Positions 1 to 8,428 of a DNA stretch of 64,000 bases are shown piece by piece (the first letter of the stretch is position 1; every line of letters starts with the position of its first letter). The notes beneath the pieces were generated by a model that was not told the origin of the DNA, made no database searches, and was given only the letters and a program-made list of their open reading frames with translations. This stretch comes from Lichenicoccus sp965277665 (GTDB lineage Bacteria; Pseudomonadota; Alphaproteobacteria; Acetobacterales; Acetobacteraceae): positions 3,348,001 through 3,412,000 of the forward strand of contig NZ_OZ255835.1 of assembly GCF_965277665.1 (NCBI RefSeq). The letters run 5' to 3'. The position numbers and the translations under genes were made by a program.

Positions 1-1
1 G

Positions 2-763
2 ATGCAGGGCTTCAACCCGCTGCCGAACCCGGAGCTCGCAGCCAAGGCGCCGGCCTATATCGGCATGGGCGACACCGCAGAGAACGTGGCGAAGCGCTAC
101 GAGATCAGCCGCGAGAGGCAGGAGACGTTCGCGCTCGCCAGCCAGCGCAAGGCCGCCGAGGCGCGCTCGAACGGCCGCCTTGCGGACGAGATCGTGCCAA
201 TTCGGAGCAAAGCCGGCATCGTCGACACCGATGGCTGCCTGCGCCCCGAGAGCACGGCCGAAGGTCTCGCCGCGCTGAAGCCGGCATTCCAGGCGGATGG
301 CACTGTCACCGCCGGCACCGCGTCGCCGCTGACCGACGGCGCCAGCGCGGTGCTGGTCTGCACCGAGCAATATGCATCCCGCAACGGCCTGCGCATGCTG
401 GCGCGGCTGCGCAGCGTCGCGATCTCCGGCTGCGCGCCGGAAGTCATGGGTCTCGGGCCGATCCTGGCCAGCCGCAAGGCGCTCGAGCGCGGCGGCGTGA
501 AGGCGTCCGAGCTGGACGTGGTCGAGCTGAACGAGGCGTTTGCCAGCCAAGCGATTGCCTGCGCCGGCGAGATCGGCGTGCGCGACGAGGCGCTCAACAT
601 CGATGGCGGCGCGATCGCGATCGGCCATCCACTCGGGGCCACAGGCGCACGCATCGTCGGCAAGGCGGCGCAGCTGCTGGCGCGCGACGGCGGCCGCTAC
701 GCGCTGGCGACGCAATGCATCGGCGGCGGCCAGGGGATCGCGACGCTGCTGGAGCGTGTCTGA
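2..763 (+). CDS. fadA: Acetyl-CoA acyltransferase (thiolase), C-terminal part, cut by window edge
   Basis: Thiolases cleave 3-ketoacyl-CoA with CoA in the last step of beta-oxidation. The 253 visible residues are the C-terminal two thirds of a family that is usually about 390 aa; the first in-frame ATG here is internal, so the N-terminal active-site cysteine lies upstream of the window. Visible marks are the conserved block GGAIAIGHPLGATGARI, carrying the catalytic histidine, and the C-terminal CIGGGQG, carrying the second catalytic cysteine. The stop overlaps the next start as TGATG, so translation is probably coupled to the dehydrogenase/hydratase gene. Assignment to the thiolase family is secure; chain-length specificity cannot be read. 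Confidence 0.95.
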   Translation: MQGFNPLPNPELAAKAPAYIGMGDTAENVAKRYEISRERQETFALASQRKAAEARSNGRLADEIVPIRSKAGIVDTDGCLRPESTAEGLAALKPAFQADGTVTAGTASPLTDGASAVLVCTEQYASRNGLRMLARLRSVAISGCAPEVMGLGPILASRKALERGGVKASELDVVELNEAFASQAIACAGEIGVRDEALNIDGGAIAIGHPLGATGARIVGKAAQLLARDGGRYALATQCIGGGQGIATLLERV

Positions 764-3087
764 TGGGAACGGGCAACATCGAACGCGTCTGCGTCATCGG
801 TGCCGGCGTCATGGGTGCCGCGATCGCGGCGCAGGTGGCCAATGCTGGCGTCCGGGTGCTGCTGCTCGACATCCTGCCGAAAGGTGAGGGTGCGGACCGC
901 AGCAGCGTGGCCAAGGCAGCGATCGCGCGCCTGCTCAAGACCGACCCGGCGCCGTTCATGTCGCCCGCCGCAGCCAGGCTGGTAGAGGCCGGCAACATCG
1001 AGGACGATCTCGGGCGCGTGGCCGAGTGCGACTGGGTGATCGAGGCCATCGTCGAGCGCCTCGATGCCAAGCAGGCGCTGTATCGCCGGCTGGATGCGGT
1101 GCGCCGTCCGGGCACCGCGATCAGCTCGAACACCTCGACGATCCCGCTGGCGCAGCTCGTCGACGGACTGCCGGCTGCTCTGCAACGCGACTTCATGATC
1201 ACGCATTTCTTCAATCCGCCGCGCTACATGCGGCTGCTGGAGATCGTGACCAGCCCTGAGACCGATGCCGCCCTGGTCGACCGCATCGCGCAGTTCTCCG
1301 ACCACCGGCTCGGCAAGACCGTGGTGCGCGCCAAGGACACGCCCGGCTTCATCGCCAACCGCATCGGCACCTTCTGGCTGCAGCACGGCGTCAATGCGGC
1401 GATCGATCTCGGGTTGACCGTCGAGGAAGCCGACGCGGTCATGGGCCGGCCGTTCGGCATTCCCAAGACCGGCGTGTTCGGCCTGCTCGACCTGGTCGGG
1501 CTCGACCTGATGCCGCACATCAATGCCAGCATGAAGGCGTCGCTGCCGGCGGACGATGCGTTCCTCGCCTCACTGCGCGATCAGCCGCTACTGAACAGGA
1601 TGATCGCGGACGGCTATACCGGCCGCAAAGGTAAGGGCGGCTTTTATCGGATCAACCGGACGGCCGGGAAGGTGAAGGAGTCGATCGGCCTCGTCACCGG
1701 GGACTACGCCACCTCGTCCAGGGCCACTGTGCCCAGCGAGCTATCCCGAAGCCCGAAGGCGCTGATCGCCTCGTCCGAAAAACTCGGCCGCTATGCCTGG
1801 GCGGTGATGGGGGCGACGCTCGCCTATGGCGCGAGCCTGGTGCCGGCGATCGCCGACGACATCGTGGCGGTGGATGCCGCCATGCGCCTCGGCTTCAACT
1901 GGAAGCAGGGCCCGTTCGAGCTGCTCGACGCGCTCGGGCCGGCCGCGGTCGCCGCGCGGCTGGAGCAGGGCGGACAAACGGCGCCGGCGCTGCTGAAGCA
2001 GGTCGGCGACGGCACGTTCTACAAAATCGAGGACGGCGAGACGCGGTTCCTCGGCACCGACGGGCAGTATCGCCCGGTGCCGCGCGAAGCGGGCGTGCTG
2101 CTGCTGGCCGACATCAAGCGCATCCGCGAGCCGGAACTGCGCAACGGCTCGGCGGCGCTGTGGGATATCGGCGACGGGGTTGCGTGCTTCGAGTTCAGCT
2201 CGAAGATGAACGCGATCGACGAGCCGATCCTCAAGCTGCTCGAGAAGAGCATCGACCTCGTCAAGCAGCGCTTTCGCGCGCTGGTGATCTACAGCGACGC
2301 CACCAACTTCTCCGCCGGCGCCAATCTCGGCCTGGCTCTGTTCGCCTGCAACATCGCCGCCTGGGGCGAGATCGAGAAGCTCGTCGCCAGCGGCCAGCGC
2401 ACCCTGAAGGCGATGAAATACGCGCCGTTCCCGGTGGTGGCAGGCGTCGCCGGCCTCGCACTTGGCGGCGGCTGCGAGGTGGTGCTGCATGCGGACGCGG
2501 TGCAGGCGCACGCGGAGAGCTACATCGGGCTGGTGGAATGCGGCGTCGGGCTGGTGCCGGGCTGGGGCGGCTGCGGCGAGATGCTGCAACGCTGGCGCGA
2601 TGCGCCCGGTGCGCCGCACGGGCCGATGCCGGCGCCGGGCAAGGTGTTCGAGACGGTCAGCGTCGCCACCGTGTCGAAATCGGCGGCGGAGGCGAAGTCG
2701 CTGCGGTTCCTGCGCGAGACTGACGGCATCACGATGAACCGCGACCGGCTGCTGTTCGACGCCCGCGCCCGGGCACTGTCGATGGTCGAGGGCTACACGC
2801 CACCGACGCCGCCCGAGTTCAGGCTGCCGGGCGCCGGTGGCCGCCTCGCAATGCGCCTCGCCGCCGAGGGCTTCCATCGCCAGGGCGTCGCCTCCGTGCA
2901 CGACCTGGTGGTGGCGGATGGGCTGGCCGAGGTGCTGACCGGCGGTGACGCCGACTATGTCGATACGGTCAGCGAAAAGGACCTGCTGGCGCTCGAACGC
3001 CGGGCCTTCATGCGGCTGATCCGCACCGGCCCGACGCTGGACCGCATCCAGCACACGCTGGAAACCGGCAAGCCGCTGCGCAACTGA
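763..3087 (+). CDS. 3-hydroxyacyl-CoA dehydrogenase / enoyl-CoA hydratase, FadN type
   Basis: Bifunctional beta-oxidation protein of 774 aa. The N-terminus carries a Rossmann NAD-binding motif (VIGAGVMGAAIAAQ, about residues 7-20), followed by the two HCDH domains to about residue 400. A crotonase domain comes last, with the oxyanion/acyl-CoA segment GVAGLALGGGCEVV and LVECGVGLVPGWGG. This dehydrogenase-first order matches FadN/FadB2-like proteins rather than E. coli FadB, where the hydratase comes first. I chose the ATG at 763, which overlaps the thiolase stop, over an open extension upstream. It forms a thiolase-dehydrogenase-acyl-CoA dehydrogenase operon covering every step of beta-oxidation. 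Confidence 0.93.
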   Translation: MGTGNIERVCVIGAGVMGAAIAAQVANAGVRVLLLDILPKGEGADRSSVAKAAIARLLKTDPAPFMSPAAARLVEAGNIEDDLGRVAECDWVIEAIVERLDAKQALYRRLDAVRRPGTAISSNTSTIPLAQLVDGLPAALQRDFMITHFFNPPRYMRLLEIVTSPETDAALVDRIAQFSDHRLGKTVVRAKDTPGFIANRIGTFWLQHGVNAAIDLGLTVEEADAVMGRPFGIPKTGVFGLLDLVGLDLMPHINASMKASLPADDAFLASLRDQPLLNRMIADGYTGRKGKGGFYRINRTAGKVKESIGLVTGDYATSSRATVPSELSRSPKALIASSEKLGRYAWAVMGATLAYGASLVPAIADDIVAVDAAMRLGFNWKQGPFELLDALGPAAVAARLEQGGQTAPALLKQVGDGTFYKIEDGETRFLGTDGQYRPVPREAGVLLLADIKRIREPELRNGSAALWDIGDGVACFEFSSKMNAIDEPILKLLEKSIDLVKQRFRALVIYSDATNFSAGANLGLALFACNIAAWGEIEKLVASGQRTLKAMKYAPFPVVAGVAGLALGGGCEVVLHADAVQAHAESYIGLVECGVGLVPGWGGCGEMLQRWRDAPGAPHGPMPAPGKVFETVSVATVSKSAAEAKSLRFLRETDGITMNRDRLLFDARARALSMVEGYTPPTPPEFRLPGAGGRLAMRLAAEGFHRQGVASVHDLVVADGLAEVLTGGDADYVDTVSEKDLLALERRAFMRLIRTGPTLDRIQHTLETGKPLRN

Positions 3088-3124
3088 ACTTCCTTCCGGT
3101 CACCCGGAGCATAGGATTCTTTCC

Positions 3125-4915
3125 ATGCAGACCTACGACGCACCGCTGCGCGACATGCGCTTCAACCTCTACGAGTTGCACGGGCTCGACGCCCTCACCG
3201 CGCTGCCGGCCTTTGCCGACCTCAATGCCGAGACGGTGGACAGCGTGCTGGAGGAAGCCGCCAGGATCGCGACCGAGCTGCTGCTGCCGCTGAACGCGTC
3301 CGGCGATAGCGAGGGCTGCGTTGCCGAGAATGGCGTCGTGCGCACGCCGAAGGGGTTCCGGGAGGCGTACGGCGTGTTCCGCGACGGCGGCTGGAGCTCG
3401 GTGGCCGGCGATCCCGACTATGGCGGCCAGGGGCTGCCGGAGAGCGTCAACACGCTGGTGCAGGAGATGATCTGCGCCAGCAACCTGTCCTTCAGCCTGT
3501 ATCCAGGCCTGACCCACGGCGCGGTCAAGGCGCTGGCGGCGCACGGCTCCGAGGCGCTCAAGGATCTCTACCTGCCGAAGATGATCGAGGGCGTCTGGTC
3601 CGGCACCATGTGCCTAACGGAGGCGCATTGCGGCACCGATCTCGGCCTGCTGCGTACCCGCGCCGTGCCCAGCGAGGATGGCAGCTACCGGCTCAACGGC
3701 GCCAAGATCTTCATCTCGGCCGGCGAGCACGACCTCACCGAGAACATCGTCCACCTGGTGCTGGCGCGGCTGCCGGATGCGCCTGCCGGCATCAAGGGGA
3801 TCAGCCTGTTCCTGGTGCCGAAGTTCCTGCCGCGCGAGGACGGCACGCCGGGCGAGCGCAACGGCGTCGCCTGCACCGGCATCGAGCACAAGATGGGGCT
3901 GAAGGCCTCGGCCACCTGCCAGATCGCCTTCGACGATGCGAAAGCCTGGCTGGTCGGCCTGCCGCACAAGGGCATGCAGGGCATGTTCACCATGATGAAC
4001 GAGGAGCGGCTCGGCGTCGGCATCCAGGGGCTCGGGATTGCGTCCGCTGCCTACCAGTCGGCGGTCGCCTACGCCCGCGACCGCCTGCAGGGCCGGTCGC
4101 TCGGGGGTGCGAAGCGTCCCGATCTCGCCGCCGATCCGATCATCGTGCATCCGGACGTGCGCCGCATGCTGATGACCATGCGCACCAGCGCCGAAGGCTG
4201 CCGCGCGGTCGGGCTGTGGGTGGCGCAGGCGGTCGATCTGTCGCGTCATGCCGAGACCGACGCGGCACGCACGGCGGCGGCGGATTTCGTCGCCCTGATG
4301 ACGCCGGTGGTGAAGGCGCTGTTCACCGATCTCGGTTTCGAGGCGGCCAGCCTCGGGGTGCAGGTCTATGGCGGCCACGGCTACATACGCGAGCACGGCG
4401 TCGAGCAGTATGTCCGCGATGCCCGCATCGCCATGCTGTACGAGGGCACCAACGGCATCCAGGCGCTCGACCTGGTGGGCCGCAAGATGCCGGCGCATAT
4501 GGGCCGCTCGCTGCGCACCTTCTTCCACCCGGTGTCGGAGTTCATCGAGGCCCGCCGCAAGGATGCGGCCATCGGCGGCTTGGTGGAGCACCTGGAGCGG
4601 GGCTTCGGGGCGCTGCAGCTCGCGACCGGGCAGATCGCGCAGTCCGGCTTGAAGGATCCCGAGGAAGCAGGAGCGGCGGCGACCGACTACCTGCGGCTGC
4701 TCGGCCTGGTGGCGATGGGCTACATGTTCGTCCGCTCGGCCGAGATCGCGCATGCCAAGCTGGTCGATGCCGGCCCGGATGCCGGTTTCTACCGCGGCAA
4801 GCTCGCCTCGGCGCAGTTCTTCATCGACCGCATCCTGCCGCAAGCGACCGCCCTGTTCCTGGCGATCAAATCGGGCAAGCAGTCGATGATGGCGCTCGCG
4901 GACAATGCGTTTTGA
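3125..4915 (+). CDS. Acyl-CoA dehydrogenase (FAD), long form with C-terminal extension
   Basis: FAD enzyme catalysing alpha,beta-desaturation of acyl-CoA, the first step of beta-oxidation. At 596 aa it belongs to the long class (DmdC/AcdB-like) with an extra C-terminal domain beyond the roughly 380 aa core. The signature YGGHGYIREHGVEQYVRDAR is followed by MLYEGTNGIQALDLVGRK; Glu440 in LYEGTNG is the expected catalytic base. The mid-domain segment TMCLTEAHCGTDLG matches the flavin-contact region (TEPxxGSD). The gap after the upstream gene is 37 nt, so it is part of the same operon. Substrate length cannot be assigned. Confidence 0.95.
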   Translation: MQTYDAPLRDMRFNLYELHGLDALTALPAFADLNAETVDSVLEEAARIATELLLPLNASGDSEGCVAENGVVRTPKGFREAYGVFRDGGWSSVAGDPDYGGQGLPESVNTLVQEMICASNLSFSLYPGLTHGAVKALAAHGSEALKDLYLPKMIEGVWSGTMCLTEAHCGTDLGLLRTRAVPSEDGSYRLNGAKIFISAGEHDLTENIVHLVLARLPDAPAGIKGISLFLVPKFLPREDGTPGERNGVACTGIEHKMGLKASATCQIAFDDAKAWLVGLPHKGMQGMFTMMNEERLGVGIQGLGIASAAYQSAVAYARDRLQGRSLGGAKRPDLAADPIIVHPDVRRMLMTMRTSAEGCRAVGLWVAQAVDLSRHAETDAARTAAADFVALMTPVVKALFTDLGFEAASLGVQVYGGHGYIREHGVEQYVRDARIAMLYEGTNGIQALDLVGRKMPAHMGRSLRTFFHPVSEFIEARRKDAAIGGLVEHLERGFGALQLATGQIAQSGLKDPEEAGAAATDYLRLLGLVAMGYMFVRSAEIAHAKLVDAGPDAGFYRGKLASAQFFIDRILPQATALFLAIKSGKQSMMALADNAF

Positions 4916-4937
4916 AAGCTCTTGGGGAGCTGCTTGA

Positions 4938-5234
4938 ATGCCTGAACTGGACGAGCTGACGGCGCGGGTGCGCGAGACCGCGGAGAAGAATGCCGGCCTG
5001 TCGCGGCCAGTGTTGCTGGATCTTGGCGACACGGGCCTGATCCATCTCGACGGCACCATTGTCGGCAACGCGGAGGCGCCGGCGGATTGCCGGATCAGCC
5101 TGTCGGCGGACAATCTGGAACGCCTGATGGAAGGCCGGCTGAACGCCACGATGGCATACATGACCGGCCAGCTGAAGGTGGACGGCGACATGGCACTCGC
5201 CCTGCAACTGGCCTCGGCGCTGCGGGCGGAATGA
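4938..5234 (+). CDS. SCP2 sterol-binding domain protein
   Basis: A 98 aa single-domain protein resembling sterol carrier protein 2. The pattern supporting this is the LDLGDTGLIHLDGTI strand region, DCRISLSADNLERLMEGRLNATMAYMTGQL and GDMALALQLASAL, which corresponds to the conserved G-xLKVxGDxxxAxxL end of SCP2 domains. Such proteins bind fatty acyl chains or acyl-CoA in a hydrophobic tunnel. Placement between an acyl-CoA dehydrogenase and a thioesterase suggests a lipid carrier or regulator for the pathway, which is inference. It overlaps the next gene as ATGA. Confidence 0.88.
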   Translation: MPELDELTARVRETAEKNAGLSRPVLLDLGDTGLIHLDGTIVGNAEAPADCRISLSADNLERLMEGRLNATMAYMTGQLKVDGDMALALQLASALRAE

Positions 5235-5731
5235 GCGACGTTCCTGAGGGCTTCCAGCCGCTGCCACGGTTCGGCGACGATGATTTCTACGTGCTGTGCG
5301 GGCCGCTCTGGGTCAAGGCGGATGGCGACGCGCTGCTCGGCGGCTTCAGGGTCGAGCGACGCCACCTCAACCCGGCCGGCAACTGCCATGGCGGCATGCT
5401 GGCGACCTTCATCGATGTCCATCTCGGTCTCGCCGCGATGTATGCACGCCGCACCGGCGCCCAGATCCTGCCGACGGTCAGCCTGTCGCTGGACTACCTC
5501 GCCCCGACCCTGCTCGGCGCCTGGGTCGAGGCGCGGCCCGAGATCGACCGCATCACCCGCGGCACGGTATTCGCGACCGCGCTGCTGCGCGCGGACGGTG
5601 AACCGGTTGCACGGGCGCGGGGGATCTTCAAGATCGTGAGGCCGCCGGAAGAGGCGACACACGACGCGCCGCCGGTCGATACCGGCGACCAGCTGCGCCG
5701 CTACCTGACCGGGGCGGCGCACCCTGAGTAG
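5231..5731 (+). CDS. PaaI-like hotdog-fold acyl-CoA thioesterase
   Basis: A 166 aa hotdog-fold protein. The core motif LNPAGNCHGGMLATFIDVHL matches the helix-cap segment of the PaaI/4HBT thioesterase family (N/D-xxGxxHGGxxxxLxD), and TVSLSLDYLAPTLLGAWVEA matches the following strand pair. It probably hydrolyses acyl-CoA or aromatic-CoA to release CoA. The ATG at 5231 overlaps the SCP2 stop by 4 nt; an open extension upstream runs inside the SCP2 gene and was not used. The C-terminal 25 residues are charged and not part of the fold. Confidence 0.9.
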   Translation: MSDVPEGFQPLPRFGDDDFYVLCGPLWVKADGDALLGGFRVERRHLNPAGNCHGGMLATFIDVHLGLAAMYARRTGAQILPTVSLSLDYLAPTLLGAWVEARPEIDRITRGTVFATALLRADGEPVARARGIFKIVRPPEEATHDAPPVDTGDQLRRYLTGAAHPE

Positions 5732-6659
5732 GCCGTTCGACGACCTTGTCGCCGGCCTGCGCCTGCCGGTGCTGGGGGCGCCGATGTACATCGTCTCGAA
5801 CCCCGCCCTGGTCGGCGCGCAATGCCGCGCCGGGATCATCGGGGCCTTCCCGGCCCTGAACGCGCGCGGGCCCGGCGCACTCGACGAATGGCTCGATCGG
5901 ATCGAGGCGGGTAATGCGGGGGAGCCGGCCGGCCCGGTCGGGGTCAACCTGATCGTGCACCGGACCAACGATCGGCTGGCGGCCGATCTCGCCACCTGCG
6001 TGCGGCGGCGGGTGCGGCTGGTCATCACCTCCCTTGGCGTGCAGCCCGAGGTGAACGCGGCGCTGCACGAAGCGGGCGGCCTGGTGCTGCACGATGTCAC
6101 CACCCAGCGCCATGCCCGCAAGGCAGTCGAGGCCGGCGCCGACGGGCTGATCCTGGTCGCGGCCGGAGCCGGCGGCCATGCCGGCACGCAGTCGCCGTTC
6201 GCGCTGCTCGCCGAGACGCGGCAGTGGTTCGACGGGCCGCTGGTGCTGGCGGGCGCGATTGGGAGCGGCCGCGGCATCCTGGCGGCGCGCATCCTCGGCG
6301 CCGACCTGGTCTCGATCGGCTCGCCCTTCATCGCCACCGAAGAGGCCAATGCGGTCGCCGGCTACAAGCGGATGGTGGTCGAGAGCAGTGCCGCCGACAT
6401 CGTGTATTCCGGCCTCTTCACCGGCGTTGCGGGCAACTACCTGGCCGGTTCCATACGCAATGCCGGCTACGATCCGCACGACCTGCCGCCCGCATCCGGT
6501 GACAAAGAACTCGCAGTGAGCAGGGCGGCGACGGCGTGGCGCGACGTCTGGGGCTGCGGCCAGGGCATCGGCGCGATCGACGCGGTCCGCCCGGCGGCGG
6601 CACTGGTGGACCGGCTGCTGCACGAGTTCCGGGCAGCGAGTGCAGCCGCCCGTGCCTGA
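5724..6659 (+). CDS. Nitronate monooxygenase / 2-nitropropane dioxygenase family (FMN)
   Basis: TIM-barrel flavoprotein of the NMO family, oxidising alkyl nitronates or related compounds. Key segments are LGAPMYIVSNPALVGA (first strand and FMN site), ADGLILVAAGAGGHAGT (phosphate-binding glycine-rich turn, about residue 155) and LVLAGAIGSGRGILAARILGADLVSIG. The start is uncertain. No ATG, GTG or TTG lies between the in-frame stop at 5706 and GTG 5769, which sits inside the first beta-strand. The CTG at 5724, overlapping the thioesterase stop, restores the usual N-terminus (RPFDDLVAGLRLPVLGAPM), so I place the start there; GTG 5769 is the conventional alternative. In acyl-CoA operons these enzymes are often annotated as enoyl-reductase-like, so the substrate is open. 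Confidence 0.85.
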   Translation: MSRPFDDLVAGLRLPVLGAPMYIVSNPALVGAQCRAGIIGAFPALNARGPGALDEWLDRIEAGNAGEPAGPVGVNLIVHRTNDRLAADLATCVRRRVRLVITSLGVQPEVNAALHEAGGLVLHDVTTQRHARKAVEAGADGLILVAAGAGGHAGTQSPFALLAETRQWFDGPLVLAGAIGSGRGILAARILGADLVSIGSPFIATEEANAVAGYKRMVVESSAADIVYSGLFTGVAGNYLAGSIRNAGYDPHDLPPASGDKELAVSRAATAWRDVWGCGQGIGAIDAVRPAAALVDRLLHEFRAASAAARA

Positions 6660-7053
6660 CCAGGTGATCCAGAACGCCGCCGCGACCCGGCTCTATACCG
6701 TGACCGAACTGGCGACGGCCCTCGGGGTGACCGCGCGCGCCCTGCGCTTCTACGAGGACAAGGGCCTGATCAGTCCGTCGCGGGCCGGTGGCGCGCGTAT
6801 CTATACGCATCGCGACCGCGGCCGCCTGCAGCTCATCCTGCGCGGCAAGCGGCTCGGCTTCACGCTCCGCGACATCAAGGAGTTTCTCGATCTCTACGAT
6901 GTCGACCCCGGGCACCAGGAGCAGCAGCGCCGCCTGCTGAAGGCGGTGCGCAAGCGGATCGCGCACCTGAGCAGCATGAAGAACGCCATTACCGAAACGA
7001 TGCGCGAGCTCGCCGAGATCGAGCGGCAGGTTGCGGCCACGCTCAGGCCGTAG
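6652..7053 (+). CDS. MerR-family transcriptional regulator
   Basis: About 133 aa. The N-terminal winged helix-turn-helix is clear (YTVTELATALGVTARALRFYEDKGLISP, then RIYTHRDRGRLQLILRGKRLGFTLRDIKEFL), followed by a coiled-coil dimerisation helix. No cysteine cluster is visible in the C-terminal part, so a metal sensor is unlikely. It most resembles LiuR/acyl-CoA-type MerR proteins, which control branched-chain or fatty acid degradation. Its position as last gene of the beta-oxidation operon supports autoregulation of that operon (inference). The start is GTG 6652 (GTGCCTGAC) or GTG 6640; both overlap the end of the preceding gene. Confidence 0.92.
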   Translation: MPDQVIQNAAATRLYTVTELATALGVTARALRFYEDKGLISPSRAGGARIYTHRDRGRLQLILRGKRLGFTLRDIKEFLDLYDVDPGHQEQQRRLLKAVRKRIAHLSSMKNAITETMRELAEIERQVAATLRP

Positions 7054-7125
7054 GCCTACCCCGGACGGCGCGCTCGCCTGCAACGATCGGGCATGACCAA
7101 GCCGTTCGCCGGGGACTGAGGATCG

Positions 7126-7599
7126 TCAGAAGATCTTGTTGATCAGGTCGTCGCCGATGCCGAATCCGGCGCCCATCTCGATGGCCCGGCCGAAACCCGA
7201 GTTCAGGAAGTTGCCGATCATGCCGCCCGCCGGCGCGGCGCCTCCCATGAAGCCGCCCGCCTGGGCATAGCCCGGCTGCTGCTGCGGGTAGCCCGGCTGC
7301 GGCGCGTAGCCCGGGCTCTGACCCCAGTTGCCCTGCGGCGGCGGCGGGCTGGCCTGCTGCATCTGCGCCTGGTTGGCGACGAAGCCATGCAGGGCCTGCA
7401 GCAGGTTGGTGACCTGGTCCTGCTCGGAGCGGAACGAGAGCGCCAGCTCGCGCAGGTCGAGCAGCCACTCGCGGGCCTGCTGGTCGCCGCCCGCTGCTGC
7501 CGTCTGCAGCTTGTTGCCGAGCGTCTGCAGCGCCTGCACAGTCTGCTGCGACTGTCCCTGCAGCTGCTGGTAGCTCTGGTCGATGGTCTGCACGTCCAT
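7126..7599 (-). CDS. Hypothetical protein, helical N-terminus with Q/P/G-rich tail
   Basis: A 157 aa protein not recognised by family. Residues 1-75 are predicted helical and glutamine-rich (DQSYQQLQGQSQQTVQALQTL). Residues about 80-125 are low complexity, rich in Gln, Pro, Gly and Tyr (PQPGYPQQQPGYAQAGG). The C-terminus is glycine-rich with a GDDLINKIF end reminiscent of a short amphipathic tail. No signal peptide or TM segment is evident. Bias of this kind is seen in proteins that self-associate or sit at membranes, but no function is assigned. It reads convergently to the MerR gene. Confidence 0.7.
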   Translation of the reverse strand: MDVQTIDQSYQQLQGQSQQTVQALQTLGNKLQTAAAGGDQQAREWLLDLRELALSFRSEQDQVTNLLQALHGFVANQAQMQQASPPPPQGNWGQSPGYAPQPGYPQQQPGYAQAGGFMGGAAPAGGMIGNFLNSGFGRAIEMGAGFGIGDDLINKIF

Positions 7600-7666
7600 G
7601 GCGATCTCCTGGCCGCGTTATGATGGCACGACTATGTACGCGCCGGCGCGACACTGCCAGAGCCCA

Positions 7667-8425
7667 TCAGGGACCGCCATCGATGGTGAGGATGGTGCCT
7701 GTCGTGTAGCCGGAGCGCGGCGAGGCCAGGAACGCCACGGCGCTGGCGATCTCCTCCGGGGTGGCAGGCCGCCCGAAGGCCATCGTCCGGTAGTAGTCCT
7801 GCCAGCGCTGCTCGTCGCCGAATTCGCGCGCCGCCCGGGCGCGCAGCAGCGTCTCGATGCGCCCGGTGCCGACCGGCCCGGGATTGATGCCGACCACGCG
7901 CATGCCATCCTTAGGCGCCGCGCGGCCGAGGCTGCGGGTGAACGCCATCAGCGCCGCGTTGCCGGCACTCCCGGTGATGTAGTTCGGATCGAAATACTCG
8001 CCCGCAGCACCGATCACGTTGACCACCACGCCGTGCCGTTCGGCGAGGCGCGGATAGAGCGCGCGGGTCAGGCCGATAGTGCCGAACACCTTGAGGTCCC
8101 AGGCCGCGCGCCACGCCGCATCGTCGACCGCGTGGAGGTTGCCGGCCGGAATCGCACCGGCATTGTTGACCAGCAGGTCGAGCGCGCCGGCCTCGGCCGC
8201 GACGCGCTCCACTTCGGGCTGGCGGGAGAGGTCGGCGGCGATAAGCTGCACGCCGACCTGGCGGCGCGCCCGCACCGCCTCGGACGCCGACGCGAGGGTG
8301 CCAGCATCGCGCGACACCAAGACGAGGTCGCAGCCTTCCTCGGCGAGCACGAGGGCGGTGGCGAGGCCGATGCCTTTCGATCCTCCGGTGATCAGGGCGC
8401 GCTTGCCGGCGAGATGCAGGTCCAT
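7667..8425 (-). CDS. SDR-family oxidoreductase with degenerate catalytic site
   Basis: A 252 aa Rossmann protein of the short-chain dehydrogenase/reductase family. TGGSKGIG (13-20) binds the dinucleotide and LLVNNAG (84-90) is the structural NNAG motif. The active-site region departs from the rule: the expected Ser...YxxxK reads NVIGAAGEYFDPNYITGSAGNAALM, with Tyr149 present but Ser153 in place of the catalytic Lys and no Ser in the usual position. The C-terminus has the standard GxILxxDGG end (GTILTIDGGP). The fold call is secure; whether it acts as a dehydrogenase is open. It lies 3 nt from the peptidase gene, co-directional. Confidence 0.9.
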   Translation of the reverse strand: MDLHLAGKRALITGGSKGIGLATALVLAEEGCDLVLVSRDAGTLASASEAVRARRQVGVQLIAADLSRQPEVERVAAEAGALDLLVNNAGAIPAGNLHAVDDAAWRAAWDLKVFGTIGLTRALYPRLAERHGVVVNVIGAAGEYFDPNYITGSAGNAALMAFTRSLGRAAPKDGMRVVGINPGPVGTGRIETLLRARAAREFGDEQRWQDYYRTMAFGRPATPEEIASAVAFLASPRSGYTTGTILTIDGGP

Positions 8426-8428
8426 GCT

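Noticed and set aside
3614..6349. Very long antisense open frame (over 900 codons) across the acyl-CoA dehydrogenase genes
   Set aside because: Composition is the Arg/Gly/Ala/His-rich pattern of a GC-rich shadow frame, and the opposite strand carries five clear enzyme genes. Similar shadows opposite pepT/MFS (8846-10702), kup (22760-24811), fabI/aroC (28623-30680) and folC/accD (51098-53644) were dropped for the same reason.
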